Origin: Saccoglossus kowalevskii
Taxonomy: Eukaryota; Hemichordata; Enteropneusta; Harrimaniidae
Length of the DNA: 29,440 nt
Direction of reading: 5' to 3'
Assembly: GCF_000003605.2 (NCBI RefSeq)
Contig: NW_003143795.1
Span: 508,841-538,280 of the forward strand
Part shown: positions 1 to 11,900 of the stretch, in pieces
Numbering within the stretch: the first letter of the stretch is position 1
Layout: every line of letters begins with the position of its first letter
The notes under the pieces: generated by a model
What the model was told of the DNA's origin: nothing
The model's database searches: none
The model's input: only the letters and a program-made list of their open reading frames with translations
Made by a program: the position numbers and the translations under genes

Positions 1-353
1 ACTACGGTAACTCGTATTAGATATAAAAATAAGTTTATACCTTTTTCTTAGCTCAGGACAATCTTTTTTCTAGTAGAAATTCAGAGATCAGAAGTTACAA
101 TACACATAGACTTCTATGAAGAAACTGCTTTGTCTCTTAGTACAATATTAATATTTATATTTTATGTAGCATGATAGCTTTATGTTCTTGATGTTCAGTA
201 TTAGAAACAGTATTACCTAGATATTGGTGATTTAATTGAAACCATGGTTGAAACCGAGTTAAAAGTTTCCTATACAAATAACATGTGGAAAGTTTCCGAG
301 TCCTCATGATGTAACATGCAAATTATCTTCTTTTCTTGATTTTGTATTTTCAG

Positions 354-503
354 CTTGGTGAATTTGAAACATTGGCTTCCACATCGAGTTCAGAAGAGGA
401 GAGTCGAGAGAAGCTGATAAAGAGTCATTACGGCAATAGAATAGCTGAATTAACTACTCAGATGCAGAAGTCCGACAGTCAGGCTGTTAATTTCCATGCT
501 GAG
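354..503 (+). CDS. Internal coiled-coil exon, PPP1R21-like
   Basis: A 50-codon exon in phase 0 at both ends, bounded by a tttgtattttcag acceptor and a GAG|gtgaga donor. It begins LGEFETLASTSSSEEESREK and continues through a heptad-like segment, KSHYGNRIAELTTQMQ, to FHAE. An acidic/Ser-rich lead followed by an amphipathic helix is plain in the sequence. From memory, the C-terminal coiled coil of the PPP1R21 family (an endosomal coiled-coil protein) contains a similar 'HYxxRIxELTxQLQxADSKxVxFHAE' stretch; this was not checked by search. The next exon found, at 8793, needs two bases from the preceding exon, so this one cannot splice directly to it. At least one unseen exon must lie between, or this exon belongs to another gene. 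Confidence 0.72.
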
Positions 504-1085
504 GTGAGATGTTCAAAATAAACACTTTTAACTAAACCATGTACATAGTGTAGTGATTGTACTGTACTGATTCCTCTGAAGATTTGAAGAAATGAATGTC
601 AAATTAATGAATTGATTAAATAACATAAACTACATTGTACTATGTGGTCATAATCAACAATGAAGTGATAATATTGACACACATATTACTATCAACAAAA
701 TAAAATCCTAAGATCATTGCAGTACCCTAATGATAAAGAAATGACAGAGATTTGAGTCTACTCTGACAATGACTCAACTCAACTCAGCTCATTCATCATG
801 ATGTTTTCTTGACTGTATACCTGTGTCATGTATGATTGTCATCTAAGACAGATAAACAGACTGGTGTGTGAGTAACTGGAGGCATGCACCCTTCTCTCAT
901 GTAAGCCATGTTTATGTAAATTGGAAGAACAGTGCATGTGATGATGGGCGAGAATGATACATTATTTTAGAAGCAAATAAGTCATTTGCGTCTAAAGTTG
1001 CGTGTACAGACTTCATCATTTCTAATTCTTCCAACCTCAACTTGGCAGTGCACAGTCCGAAAACGGGGACTTATGTTTTGACCTC

Positions 1086-1112
1086 CGTGCGTGCGTGCGT
1101 CTGTGCGTGCGT
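1086..1112 (+). repeat. GTGCGTGC-rich simple tract heading a dispersed repeat
   Basis: A run of (GTGC/GTCT/GTCC) tetramers interrupts AT-rich DNA and stands directly before the duplicated element at 1205. It is probably the 5' part of the same repeat family. Confidence 0.5.
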
Positions 1113-1204
1113 CCGGACCTGTATCTTAGAAATGCCTGGACCAATCACAATCAAACTTCACACATACATCATATATGATATTATACATATGCACGTCAAT
1201 TTGT

Positions 1205-1790
1205 TTCACGCTCTGATTCAAGATGGCCGAATGGCAGCCATTTTTGTGCTAAAAATCATCAAAATCAAGCATTTCTCGGGTGTTTACAGATGGATTTTGT
1301 TCAAACTCAGTATATACATTAGACATTATGGGACCTTGATGCAAATAATTTTGTTTTTCAGATAAGATTCAAAATGACCAACTGGCGGCCATTTTGTTTC
1401 AATGAATGTGGTTCTCGTGCCATATCTCTGACTTGCTTTCACTGATTATGTTCAAATTTTAAATATTCATTATACATCATGTCATAGATAAATAGTTACA
1501 TTGGTTTGACAATCCTATTCTAAATGGCCGAATGGTGGTCATTTTTGTGCTAAAAAATCATCAAATATCAAGCATTTCTGGCATTTATGGATGGATTTCG
1601 TTCAAACTTGGTACATATATTAGACATTACGGGTTCCTGATGCACGGCATTTTTTTTTTCAGATTGAATTCAAAATGGCTGACTGGCGGCCATTTTGTTT
1701 TAATGATTGGGCTTATAGAGCCTACTCTTAAATGCTTTGACTGATTATATTCAAATTTTATATATTCGTTATACATCATGTGATATATAT
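1205..1790. repeat. Two diverged direct copies of a ~290-bp sequence
   Basis: Copy 1 (about 1205-1495) and copy 2 (about 1507-1790) share ordered landmarks at 301-bp spacing. These are a 'atggccgaatgg' start, 'catttttgtgctaaaa', 'tagacatta', 'ctggcggccattttgtttyaatga' and 'ttatacatcatgt'. They are preceded by a GTGCGTGC-rich tract at 1086-1112. This looks like a dispersed non-coding repeat; the short frames inside have no protein features. Confidence 0.75.
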
Positions 1791-3104
1791 ACATGTATTC
1801 AAAATGGCTGATTTTGAAGTACTTGTTTGATGATCAGATACAAATGTCAATCATTTTAATGTTAAAAAACCATATTCCTGACATGGTTATATTCCAGCTA
1901 TATTACTATAAACAAAACTATATTTCTTAAATTTAATAACTAATGGGGACTGTGCCATGCATGGGCTTGTTTTTTATTGTGCTTGTGAAAATCTATGATG
2001 ATGCAACTCTTTTCACAATTTGATTTTCCTCAAAAATACATAATATTCCCTCTAATCCGGCACATGATGAACACAAATGGATGATTTGTAGAGGAATTAT
2101 CATGGTTACAATGTTGAGCCAAAAAAATTGTACTCTTTTCTGAGGTGGTTCTTGGGTGTACTCACTTTTCCTGATTTTACATGTTGAGGCCCCTGGACTT
2201 GGGAATTACGGTACTTATACGAATAGACAAAATTGAGGAGTTGTATTAGTTTACTGGAGGAGGTTTTGTAATTATAAATAAAATTCTAGTAATGTTTTAT
2301 GTACTCATAATCTATATATTTTTGGAATAACTGGACACCATTATAAGAATCTCTGTTGTTCAGCTGAATGTAAAAGTATGCCATGTAATTAGTTCCATAT
2401 ACGCTAGTAGGTTGTCACGACCTATGACCCCTGAATTGATTCATAGTTTGTTGTGACATTAAATTGTGGAACTGTGATGTAACTGTCTTGACCTTTAACC
2501 TCCACTGCTACAGTTGTTACTTTAAATTAAAGTGATAAATTGTCTTAAATCGGTCATTCAGAGCTCACTGAAAGCGTAGGTTCTTGCCCTTAGTGTGTAT
2601 CAGGTGAAAAACCGAGCATTGTTTGTACAGATTACTTGTTTTGACTGGGCCATGCTGATTCAATATTTTGTTACTCACCATAGTAGTTTCTCACTATTTT
2701 TAACTAGCCAGAATGATGGTAGGTACTGTATGCATAAAATTGAATTATAAAAAAACTAAACATCTCATACAATATAGGCAGCTGTCGTCGCGCTGCACAT
2801 GTGCGATATTTTTGTTGATAAACATTGATTTTCCCACAATCCAATGCACTCTTCTAATGGAAATCCCAAGTATAAGGTTTGACCTGGGCACGACTTGCAC
2901 TAGTTGACGCCGGTGACTCTTTCAATACCTCCCAACCACCTAGAAAAAACCTAATTAAAGCTTCGTAACGTCTCAGTTTGTACTTGTTGATCTGCGCAAC
3001 AGTCAAAGTCGCCATCTTTGTTTATATGAGACCCATATATCTTGCATGCTTGTAAATTACATAAGTATATCTATGTTCAAAATAAATTATATTAATTATA
3101 ATAT

Positions 3105-3175
3105 TTCAGTGTACAATAAATACAATTTTTGGTTTAAATGCTCTTCTATTGAAAATGCATTTCTTATAGAACTGA
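3105..3175 (+). repeat. Dispersed repeat fragment, copy A
   Basis: Shares an ordered match with 8097-8167: 'ttcagt', 'acaa(t/c)aaat', 'caatttttg', 'cttctattg' and 'tatagaac/atagaac'. Too short and diverged to classify. Confidence 0.5.
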
Positions 3176-4309
3176 TTGTTTTGATGTACTCGTCTCTAAT
3201 TTTTATATTTTTTGAGTCTGTGAAAATCCCAATTTTGTAGCCAGTAACAAATTTTCTGCTTTCTCACAAGAAAAGTCAGTGACTGCCTCAAAATTTTGCC
3301 TTCATAAAATCATCAAGCTGCAAAAGCAGATTACAATATTTTCTGTAATTCATGCATATACAGACAGACCTTCAAAGATTTCACTTAGTGTCAAGACAAA
3401 AATAAAACTATATGAATGATCTCATATTAAAACTTTAAATGTTCTAAAATGGCTTATGTCTGCTTGACCTTGATATGTTGGTATACAGCAAATTAATGTA
3501 AAAATCTTCACAAGTGAAACCAAAATGTTATAATTGTACACACTTGTAAATTCTTAAATTAATTACATAAAATTAATTAATCTAGAACAATGTCAAAATA
3601 TTGATAATAAAAAAAAATGGAAATATTGTGAATGAGCTCCTAGGTATTTCTTCAATTTCAATATATCTTAAACTACATGTATATATAGGAAGTGAAATAA
3701 TTGTGGTGAAGTAAAAACTGCTGTGTACCAGTCCTGAGTGTAGCATTCCACTGTAACCAGGCAACAAGTCTTTTATCTGAGATATCCAGCTGAAGTCTAT
3801 CATTCACTGCATCAATAAATAAACACTAACTATATTTAAACAGTTTAAAGGCTATTAAAATGCAATAAATTTATTTAGACAAAGTTGAGTGTTTGTTCAG
3901 CCATCAAATGTCCTGTTTTGTAAACCTATGGCTTCCTCTCTGCATTCCCTGTGTGTGACTTACTGCCATTATAAGTGTACGATTACATCTCAGAAAACAT
4001 ACAGTTTCATGTAAAACTGTTTTGATTGTGGTGAAGAAGTTTTCAATTTTAAAATATTTAGTGTTTGGTTTATAGTTTGTTTTTTCAGGTTCTGTAAATA
4101 GGTGTAGATCTTAAAAAAAGTTTAATTTTTATCTCTTTGTGAGTTAATGCTCAAATTACATTTACTTAGTGTTTCTTGGCTGTCCAAACATGTAGCCAGT
4201 TTGTGGCGAGTCCATTCTCTGTTCAATTCAGTTGACATGCGATATTTATTCTTTCCAATAACCTTACAGCCATATAGTGTACAGTAACAAGTAACACGTT
4301 GAACTTTTT

Positions 4310-5110
4310 AGCTCCGCTGTCGACTTTGTCGAGCGGAGCTTATCATATGAGTGATTGTCCGTCGTCGTCGTTCGTCGTCTGGCGTCCGTGTCAATGTTTT
4401 ACTTTTTCGACTTCTCCTTGAAAACTACAAGTCTAAATGCTTTGATACTTGGTGTATATTTGCCTTGGGTAGACCTCTCTAAGATTTGTTCATTTCATGA
4501 TCATATCTTCAATTCTCTAATTTTGGTGAATATTTTTTCTCATTTTTGGTAAAAAGTGATATTTTCGATTTCTTGTTAAAAACCGCAAGTCCAATTGCTT
4601 TGTTATTACATATATAGGTATTACGTGTGGACCTCTCTCACATTTGTTCATTTTGTAATGATATCTTTAATTCTCTAATTTGGGGGAATATTTTTATCAT
4701 TTTTGGTAAAAAGTGATATTTTCAACTTCTTGTTAAAAAACACAAGTCCAATTGCTTTGATATTACATATATAGGTACTACATGTAGACCTCTCTCAGAT
4801 TTGTTCATTTTGTAATGATATCTTCAATTCTCTAATTTGGGGGAATATTTTTGTCATTTTTGGTAAAAAGTGATATTTTCGACTTCTTGTTAAAAACGAC
4901 AAGTGCAATTGCTTTGATATTATTACATATATAGGTACTACATGTGGACCTCTCTCAGATTTGTTCATTTTGTAATGATATCTTTAATTATCTAATTTGG
5001 GGGAATATTTTTGTCATTTTTGGTGAAAAGTGATATTTTCTTCTTGTTAAAAACCACAATCATTTATGGTGAAAAATGATATTTTTGAATTCTTGTTGAA
5101 AACAGCAAGT
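4310..5110 (+). repeat. Hairpin-headed array of ~157-bp tandem repeats
   Basis: A near-perfect palindrome, AGCTCCGCTGTCGAC / GTCGAGCGGAGCT with a TTT loop (4310-4340), is followed by a GTCGTC-rich stretch. Then come at least four tandem units. The landmark 'ttttc(g/a)actt' recurs at about 4403, 4562, 4719, 4876 and 5036, and truncated copies follow to about 5110. Each unit holds 'ggacctctctcagatttgtt' and 'ctaatttgggggaatatttt'. The form is of a hairpin-ended mobile element with internal tandem repeats. Confidence 0.85.
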
Positions 5111-7360
5111 CCCAAAAAAACAAAAACAACAAATAAACAAGGAACTGTTTGCAAGTCTACAGTTTATAGTATTTCACATATTTTTCAAAAACATTATTTT
5201 TTTATGTTTTACAAATATTTCTGTGTACTCCATTTGTTGCTATTTTACTAAGCCTGCCAGTGTTGATTCAGTGATACTGTTTATTGCTGTATTCCTCTCA
5301 TTTAATAGGTTTCCTTGGTTACTAGATAATGATATCATGATATCACAAATTATTGTTTCCTGCTTCTTAAGTGCTTTATGAATAATTTGTAACCATTTAA
5401 ACGTAACACAGATGCCTACAATAAAAATGTTCGATGGAAAACTAATACCTGTATGGTAAAATCTACACCTAAAATCATATGTTCAATCTATATCATACCA
5501 GCCTCTATTTTTTATGAGCTTGAAACTGCCCGTGAATGGTATCCTAGCAACCAGAGTAGCTGAAGCTATGTTATTTCTAATACCAAAGTATTACATGTTT
5601 AAAATAATACTATGGAATGAAAGACACATTAAACAGAACAAAGGTGTCCCATGATTCCATGCAGCTGTTATTGGAATTGACAAACTTTAAACAGAAACTC
5701 AAAGATGTATGGTTGCCTACAAAAAAAAATAGGTTACCTGTACTAACAAAATGAGGTCAATTATTGACAAAGTAGTCCCAAGAGAGTGGTGATATTGGAT
5801 ACTTATTGAGAGTGATCAGGTTACGTGAACCTGAGTGCTTCCTCAACAAAGCCGTCTCCATGCTCAGTGGCAGAACTTTTCATATGTTTATTGTAAATGG
5901 AAGTGAAAGACAAAAGTTGTTTTGAAGAACAGAGAGTTGGTTAAATAAGTTAATTATGAGTTTAGTTTTCAGCTTTTTCTGACCAGTTTTAGCTTTTCAT
6001 CATCCATGTTCTTTGCTTTCCAATCAAAATGTTGACCAAATGTATGAAATAATCATATCATGTCAAACCTTTGAACAATGTCAAGTTCTGTATGTTTGGT
6101 ATAAAATTATCATAAATGGGAAAAAATTACTGAAAATGTAAGAAAAATGTGCTCTAAATTGTGGAGAGTTAATGTCTGGTGATTTAATTAATATTTAATA
6201 TATGAAAAAAGAAAGGAACCAGATGTTTCTTTTATAGGATATATCAGTATCTCAGGAAATTACATTGAATTGATTTGCCTTATGTTGGGCAGACATGTAA
6301 GGATTATTTTGATGGGGACGTAATAAATTTACCTATTGCTAATTTTGGATTTTATTTAAAAAAAAATTCAGACAGCAAATATCTTTTAGTTATTTTGACG
6401 ACTGCCTGTTTCTAATTAAAACTAAGTCTCTTTTTCTTTTTTATTGAGTCCTGAATTATGTGTTCCCTCACACTCTGTAGTGAATGTTTGGGTTGACAAC
6501 AATTACATTTTTGTGTGAATTTATTACCGCTGCCGTGGTAGCCAATATATTCTGATCGGTTTACGCCATGTAGCCATGGTTGTCTGTAAAAATATTCGTT
6601 TGTCGTCACCTGACATTTTTTCCAGTATTTGTGCTTTTTGTGCCATTGCAGTTTATTTTTAGAAATAATGAGCTGTTGTTTATTTATGTGTATTTATTTT
6701 TTAGCAGATTTCATTCATTAACCATTTGTTCATCATATTTTTTGCATAAATGTTGGTAGCTTTTTGCACATTTTAAGGTTTTTTTCATAATATCTTTATA
6801 AATTTTGAACCAATTAGTTACTTTCCATTGGCTACAGGTCTTTATAATAAAAAAAATTGAAAAACATTCTGAAGAATTTTGATTTGTTGAAGGTGACAAA
6901 AGTTGAATGGGTCAAATAATGTTATTATTAAACCACCATTTTCTACTTAATTTTGTATCTACTTGCTTAAATTAAACATTTGTATCCACTTACTCTATTG
7001 ATGTAACGATGCTCAGGATATCAAAATCATAATTAATATTTTATATAATATTGAAAACAGTCAAAATTAGGAAATTGACTGCAGTACAAAATCTTGAAAA
7101 TAAAAAGTCCGATATTTTTACCTTGCCCGTATCATCAAAGATGAAAGGAAAAGTTATATTAAGGGAAATATATTTGTGCCTGTCGTCACTTGCAGACATG
7201 AAATGTCACAGAGGTCGGGTCACACTCTGAAAATACAGCCTGAATTGTATGTAACTAAAGGAAATACATTTTTGGACGTTACTAAATGTGGTCATATTTT
7301 GTGGACACATGAGAAATAGGAAATATGCTGATACATGTAATGTGCATGAAAACTGCTGAC

Positions 7361-7761
7361 CGGTCACTAGTAGCATAGTGGTTGTCGCATCAGACTCATG
7401 ATTGGTAGACCCAAGTTCAAATCCTACCTTAGGCTGAACATCGAAGGGTCGACCCCTACCCTTGGTGAGTGTGCCACAGACTCAATGGAAAGGCCAATTC
7501 CACTGGCTGAGATTCATTCACTAACGAATGCGACTTTGGGGGAACCTTAGTTAAGGACAGCAGGTGCTTGTGTTCGACGAAGCCTGGTTGATGCCAGGAT
7601 AGCACATTGAATTGCCATTTGATAGAGAGATGGCCACACAGCCCTGTCATGTAGTCCCAAACATGAATATGTGTCACCACGAGCACTTTGCACATATCGG
7701 TACTAAAAAAAACACACAACAGTGACACTCAATGTCCAGAACTGTGCCTGGCAAAAAAAAA
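7361..7761 (+). mobile_element. tRNA-derived SINE
   Basis: A box TAGCATAGTGG (7371-7381) and B box GTTCAAATCC (7415-7424) are about 34 bp apart, as in tRNA genes and the RNA polymerase III promoters of tRNA SINEs. The head is followed by a unique body of about 300 bp and A-rich tracts at 7703-7711 and 7753-7761. No intact tRNA cloverleaf or coding frame is evident. The exact 3' limit is uncertain. Confidence 0.75.
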
Positions 7762-8096
7762 GTGCATGTTTATAATGTTGTATGCATTCGTTAACATGCT
7801 AGTATGGGACTGATTGAATGCAGCTGTTTCTCTTGTCTGTTTTATGTCTGTGAATGCTCCCTCAAACACAAATGTTACTCTGATGTGTCAGCATGTTTAG
7901 AAAATACAAATTAATATTTATCTGCCTATTAAAAACACTATGTTTTTATATTCTGATGTCTGTTGTCTCTTCTGCAAGAAGTCAGTACTGACAGTATCTA
8001 TAGTGTATTTTATTTACTGTACCACATATGGAAATGTTATTCACTAAGGAGTTTCCATGATCGAAAGTCCAAATCCAAAGTCATATGTTAATAATT

Positions 8097-8170
8097 CAGT
8101 ACACAACAAATGCAATTTTTGTTTGATATGCACTTCTATTGGTGATGTGCTTCTAATAGAACAAATACGG
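8097..8170 (+). repeat. Dispersed repeat fragment, copy B
   Basis: Counterpart of the fragment at 3105-3175, ending at ACAAATACGGTA. That string is also the right terminus of the inverted-repeat element at 9232-10423. Confidence 0.45.
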
Positions 8171-8792
8171 TAATGTGCTTTACCAACTATGTGACATTGC
8201 TATAATGACCATGTTTCCTCCTATCAAAATGACGAGTCTCTTGTTAGAAACCTTTCACCATAATCACCTGGTTGCTTGGTTTACCTGGATTATCTACTGA
8301 CGCCTAGTATTGCATGCTGTTTGTCTCATAACCAAACTTGAATGAAAACGTGTGGATCTAAAGGCTGTTGTCATTGTAATTGTTCAACAAATTTTAGAAA
8401 ATATTAAAATAATCGAATGGGTGAGTTTGGACAACTGAGTTTCAACTATTTGAAAACAAAAGATTTTTTTTTATGACAGAGAGGGCGCTACAATGTTACA
8501 CTAAGTTTAGCTCTGAATCGCTATAGTGAACTTCTGTTTAGACCTAAATAAAAGATTTGATTTTTAAAAAATAATTGAAAAAATTCAAACAAACAAACAT
8601 GAACATCGCAATACCAGAAACATATATTTTTGTGTGTGGAAATTTTGAGAGGTTTGGGCATCTCTTACCTGACATGTTTCAACCTTTTAATGAAATTTAG
8701 TTCTTTCTTTGGCATTTCTTGACTCCTCTTCATCTATAGAATTATTTAAGACAATTTAAATTTATTTTGTATATTTTTGTTTTGTTTCACAG

Positions 8793-8958
8793 GCTTGAAG
8801 GATTGGTATACCAACAAAAACAAGAAATTGAGCGCCTCAGGAATTTTCATCGACCTCATGGAATGTTTGGAAGTAGTCGAACAAGTACATCTACTAGCCC
8901 CACCCCACCATCTATCAATTCATATCAACCATCATCTCAAACAAACTCACATGATAAG
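8793..8958 (+). CDS. CAP-Gly gene exon: coiled coil and Ser/Pro linker
   Basis: Acceptor tttgtttcacag precedes this exon and AAG|gtgaaa follows it. The first base completes a codon begun upstream, so the incoming intron is phase 2; the outgoing one is phase 0. It encodes LEGLVYQQKQEIERLR, a short heptad-type helix, then a turn into a Ser/Thr/Pro-rich stretch (SSRTSTSTSPTPPSINSYQ). The helix aligns plausibly with the end of the PPP1R21-type coil (QREEID-L), which supports linkage with the exon at 354 if about 60 residues of coil lie in unseen exons. Confidence 0.85.
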
Positions 8959-11900
8959 GTGAAAATAATACATTATCATTTGCATTTGATTTACATGTTG
9001 CTTGTTTCATATAATTTTCGAGTAATTTGCATATTATTTACAAATTACCGGTACATACAAGTTGCATTTAATTTACATATAATTTGCATGTAGTTTGCCT
9101 ACTGTTTGAACAATGGCATCCTAGTTTCATTTCATTTGTTTGTTATGGTTAATTATGGTAAACACTTTTCAGTAGTCGCTTTAGTTTAAAAAGTGTTAAG
9201 TTTTAAAACTGCATTTATTAATATATATATTCTACCGTATTTGTCTTCAATTAGGCGCCACTTTCACTTTCATTTCATGGTGGCGCTTATTTGTGGTTAA
9301 ATTTGAGCAACTTTGTTTCAAATGGCGCTTATTTCAAGCACTTCAAGTTCTAGTACCGGTACAAATGTAACTGTGTTACAAGCCGTTGTTTTTGCTCCAT
9401 TCTGGTGATAGATTATTGGCAATATTTTACATTACAGTCTGACGCTTAGTCACTGTAGCCTTTATTTTAAATACGGAGTAAATGACCCGTTTTCAGACAG
9501 TCTAGAAAGTTATACAAAAATTATCATCCTTTAGAAAACATTCACAGTTTGCCGTACGATCAACAGAAAAATAAAACAAACACAAATGCATCGCTTAGTA
9601 GTCAATGATCATGGTAGCAAAATCCGGTCATGCTGCATTCCACGGTTACGATTATTACTCAGTAGTAATTATAATAACGTACAAAAAATAAAATGCAAGT
9701 AAAATTCAACTTAATTTCATCGTAAGCGAATGATTCTGGTCGCATGTAAACGCTCAACGCGATTCGATATCTGCCATGCTTCCTGTCTAGGACTTGACCT
9801 GGAACGTGTTTTTTGACCTGATAGGTCAAGTCATTAATTAACCAATCAAAATGCTGGATGATGCCAACATGATCAAATTACCATAGCTCATTTAAATAAT
9901 GTATGAACGCAATGCGGAAGTGATTTGCTGATGTTTGCGATATTTTGGCTTTGATTTTGGTGGGAAAAACTGCATGATTTTTTTTCAAATCAAGAAATTA
10001 GTTATTTTTGGAAAGTAAACTGAGCATTTAAAGAATAATTTAACACTGTTCACTGTGACAACAGCGCATTTGAAACAGAACATTTTCGCGTTGTTTTAAT
10101 TTCGTTTTTATGGATATTTTCTACAGTAGACTAAAGGGACATGTTTCAAGAGATTATAGACCGATTTCTTAAAATTTGTTAGAAACAAAACCAATTTTTT
10201 TTTTACATAAAAGCCATTCGTACAGTAACAGCGAGGGACTTCCGCAATCGCGTCCATCGCTACTAACCGGTAATCGGTAGTCGATCCGCCGGCGCCCAAT
10301 TCATGATCATTACGTGCCAAAATTTCAACTTTGTCTGGCGCTTAATTGAGGTGTAAAATACAAAGTTTTTGTGGCACTGGCGCCTGATTGAAGGTGGCGC
10401 TTAACTGAAGACAAATACGGTAGTTTAATTTCTATTTATGAATTTATTGTCATTTTCATTCCAGGAATGTATTAACAGGCCTTGTTCTCAGTGTAGTCAG
10501 TGTTCCTCAGCCTTGTCATCGCCCAAATTAACAAGATCTAACGTAGAGTCACAATCATCACCGTTAGTATCCCCAATACGAAGACCAAGAAATTCACGTA
10601 ATTTTACACAAGGATCAAGTTCAAATGAAAGCATTCCAAGTGATAGTATACCAAGGTCAATACCTCAACAAAATGGAGTGGTGAGAAATATTTTTATTAG
10701 AAGCTCAGTTTCTATATTATTAGTTAGAGATTTACTCTGAGCACAACATCTTGAATTTATACTTGAAGTCAGCTATTCAGTCAGCTTAACGTTACTTGTT
10801 TCCAATATCGACAATGGTTAGATTGCATGTGCAGCACATGTTTTGAAATCATGTGCTTTAAACCATTTAGTGAAATAGCTCACAGTGCTGCAAACTATCG
10901 TAATATTTAGCCGACTGATTGGATGATTAGGAGTCAATGGTGTCCTCTCACAGAATTGATTTTGTAGGGATCCTGAGTTAAAGTGGAATGCTTCAAAATC
11001 AAGTTGAGTTGCTTACTGCCTGCTGGGGACGTCAGTTTTTAAGACAAAAATAAAGTTGCTTATGACTGTATAGGTGTCTTGAGACACAAACAAAAATACA
11101 GTGGCCCTGGCTTCCTTCTGTTTTTACTCTTATTTTATTTATAAAATGTGAACTTCATTTTACCAACATTCAAATTCCATATAGTAAGATGTTTTTCAAG
11201 ATCACTATATCAATGTATGATTCTCTGTTGCATCAATGATGCGCCAGTGAATTACCACAACTAATTGTATCACAACAAATCATTATACATCAGTTGCACG
11301 TCATATTGGTCTAGAGGGTGCACATATTCACAGGTATATTCAGAGATGTTGCACCCAGAGTAAGTTTATTAGGTTGTTTTACTGTATGTGCTTGTTTTAG
11401 TGTGTGCAGGGTTCTGCCCAGCCTGATAAACAAATAGAATAGTGCCGTTCGCCAAGTTTTTGTCCTGGTTGGAAATTCTCAGTGCCGGTCACTAGCAACC
11501 AGCATTTCATAAATTACTGAAAATACAATTTGTTGTGAGAATAATTTGGGTTAATAGTGAGCCTAATGGTATTTATTATTGTGTTCATTAGGTGGCGCAT
11601 AAAAATCGTACATTACCAGTTGAGATGGTCAGCAACTTGCCAAATACAACAACAACAACAAAAAGAGTACATCCCATTGCTAGATGCAGCAAAGAAGTAC
11701 AATGTTCATTGGTCAATGCTGACCAACTAGAAAAGAAATGCCAAGACGGTAAGTGAAATAGATTCATTTTCCCTGAAAATGACAACGCTAACATTTGATG
11801 AAATATTACTTATTATTACCATGAAATATATTGAGCCAATCGACTGACAGTTACTTAAAGCCTAGTCACCTAGGATTCATAATACTTACAATAGCAATGA

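Larger units (their letters stand above)
504..8792. other. Long stretch without identified exons
   Basis: Apart from the repeats listed separately, I see no exon with convincing splice sites and coding character. At least one coiled-coil exon would be expected here if the exons at 354 and 8793 belong together. Only short unsupported frames occur. Confidence 0.5.

Noticed and set aside
5635-5706. A short frame, SHDSMQLLLELTNFKQKLKD, that looks like coiled coil, considered as the missing exon
   Set aside because: The donor (GAT|gtatgg) is weak, the acceptor is poor and the phases fit neither neighbour. It was left out as chance, though it is the best coil-like string in the gap.
7456-7728. A 90-codon minus-strand frame
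   Set aside because: It lies inside the body of the tRNA-derived SINE and has no domain features.
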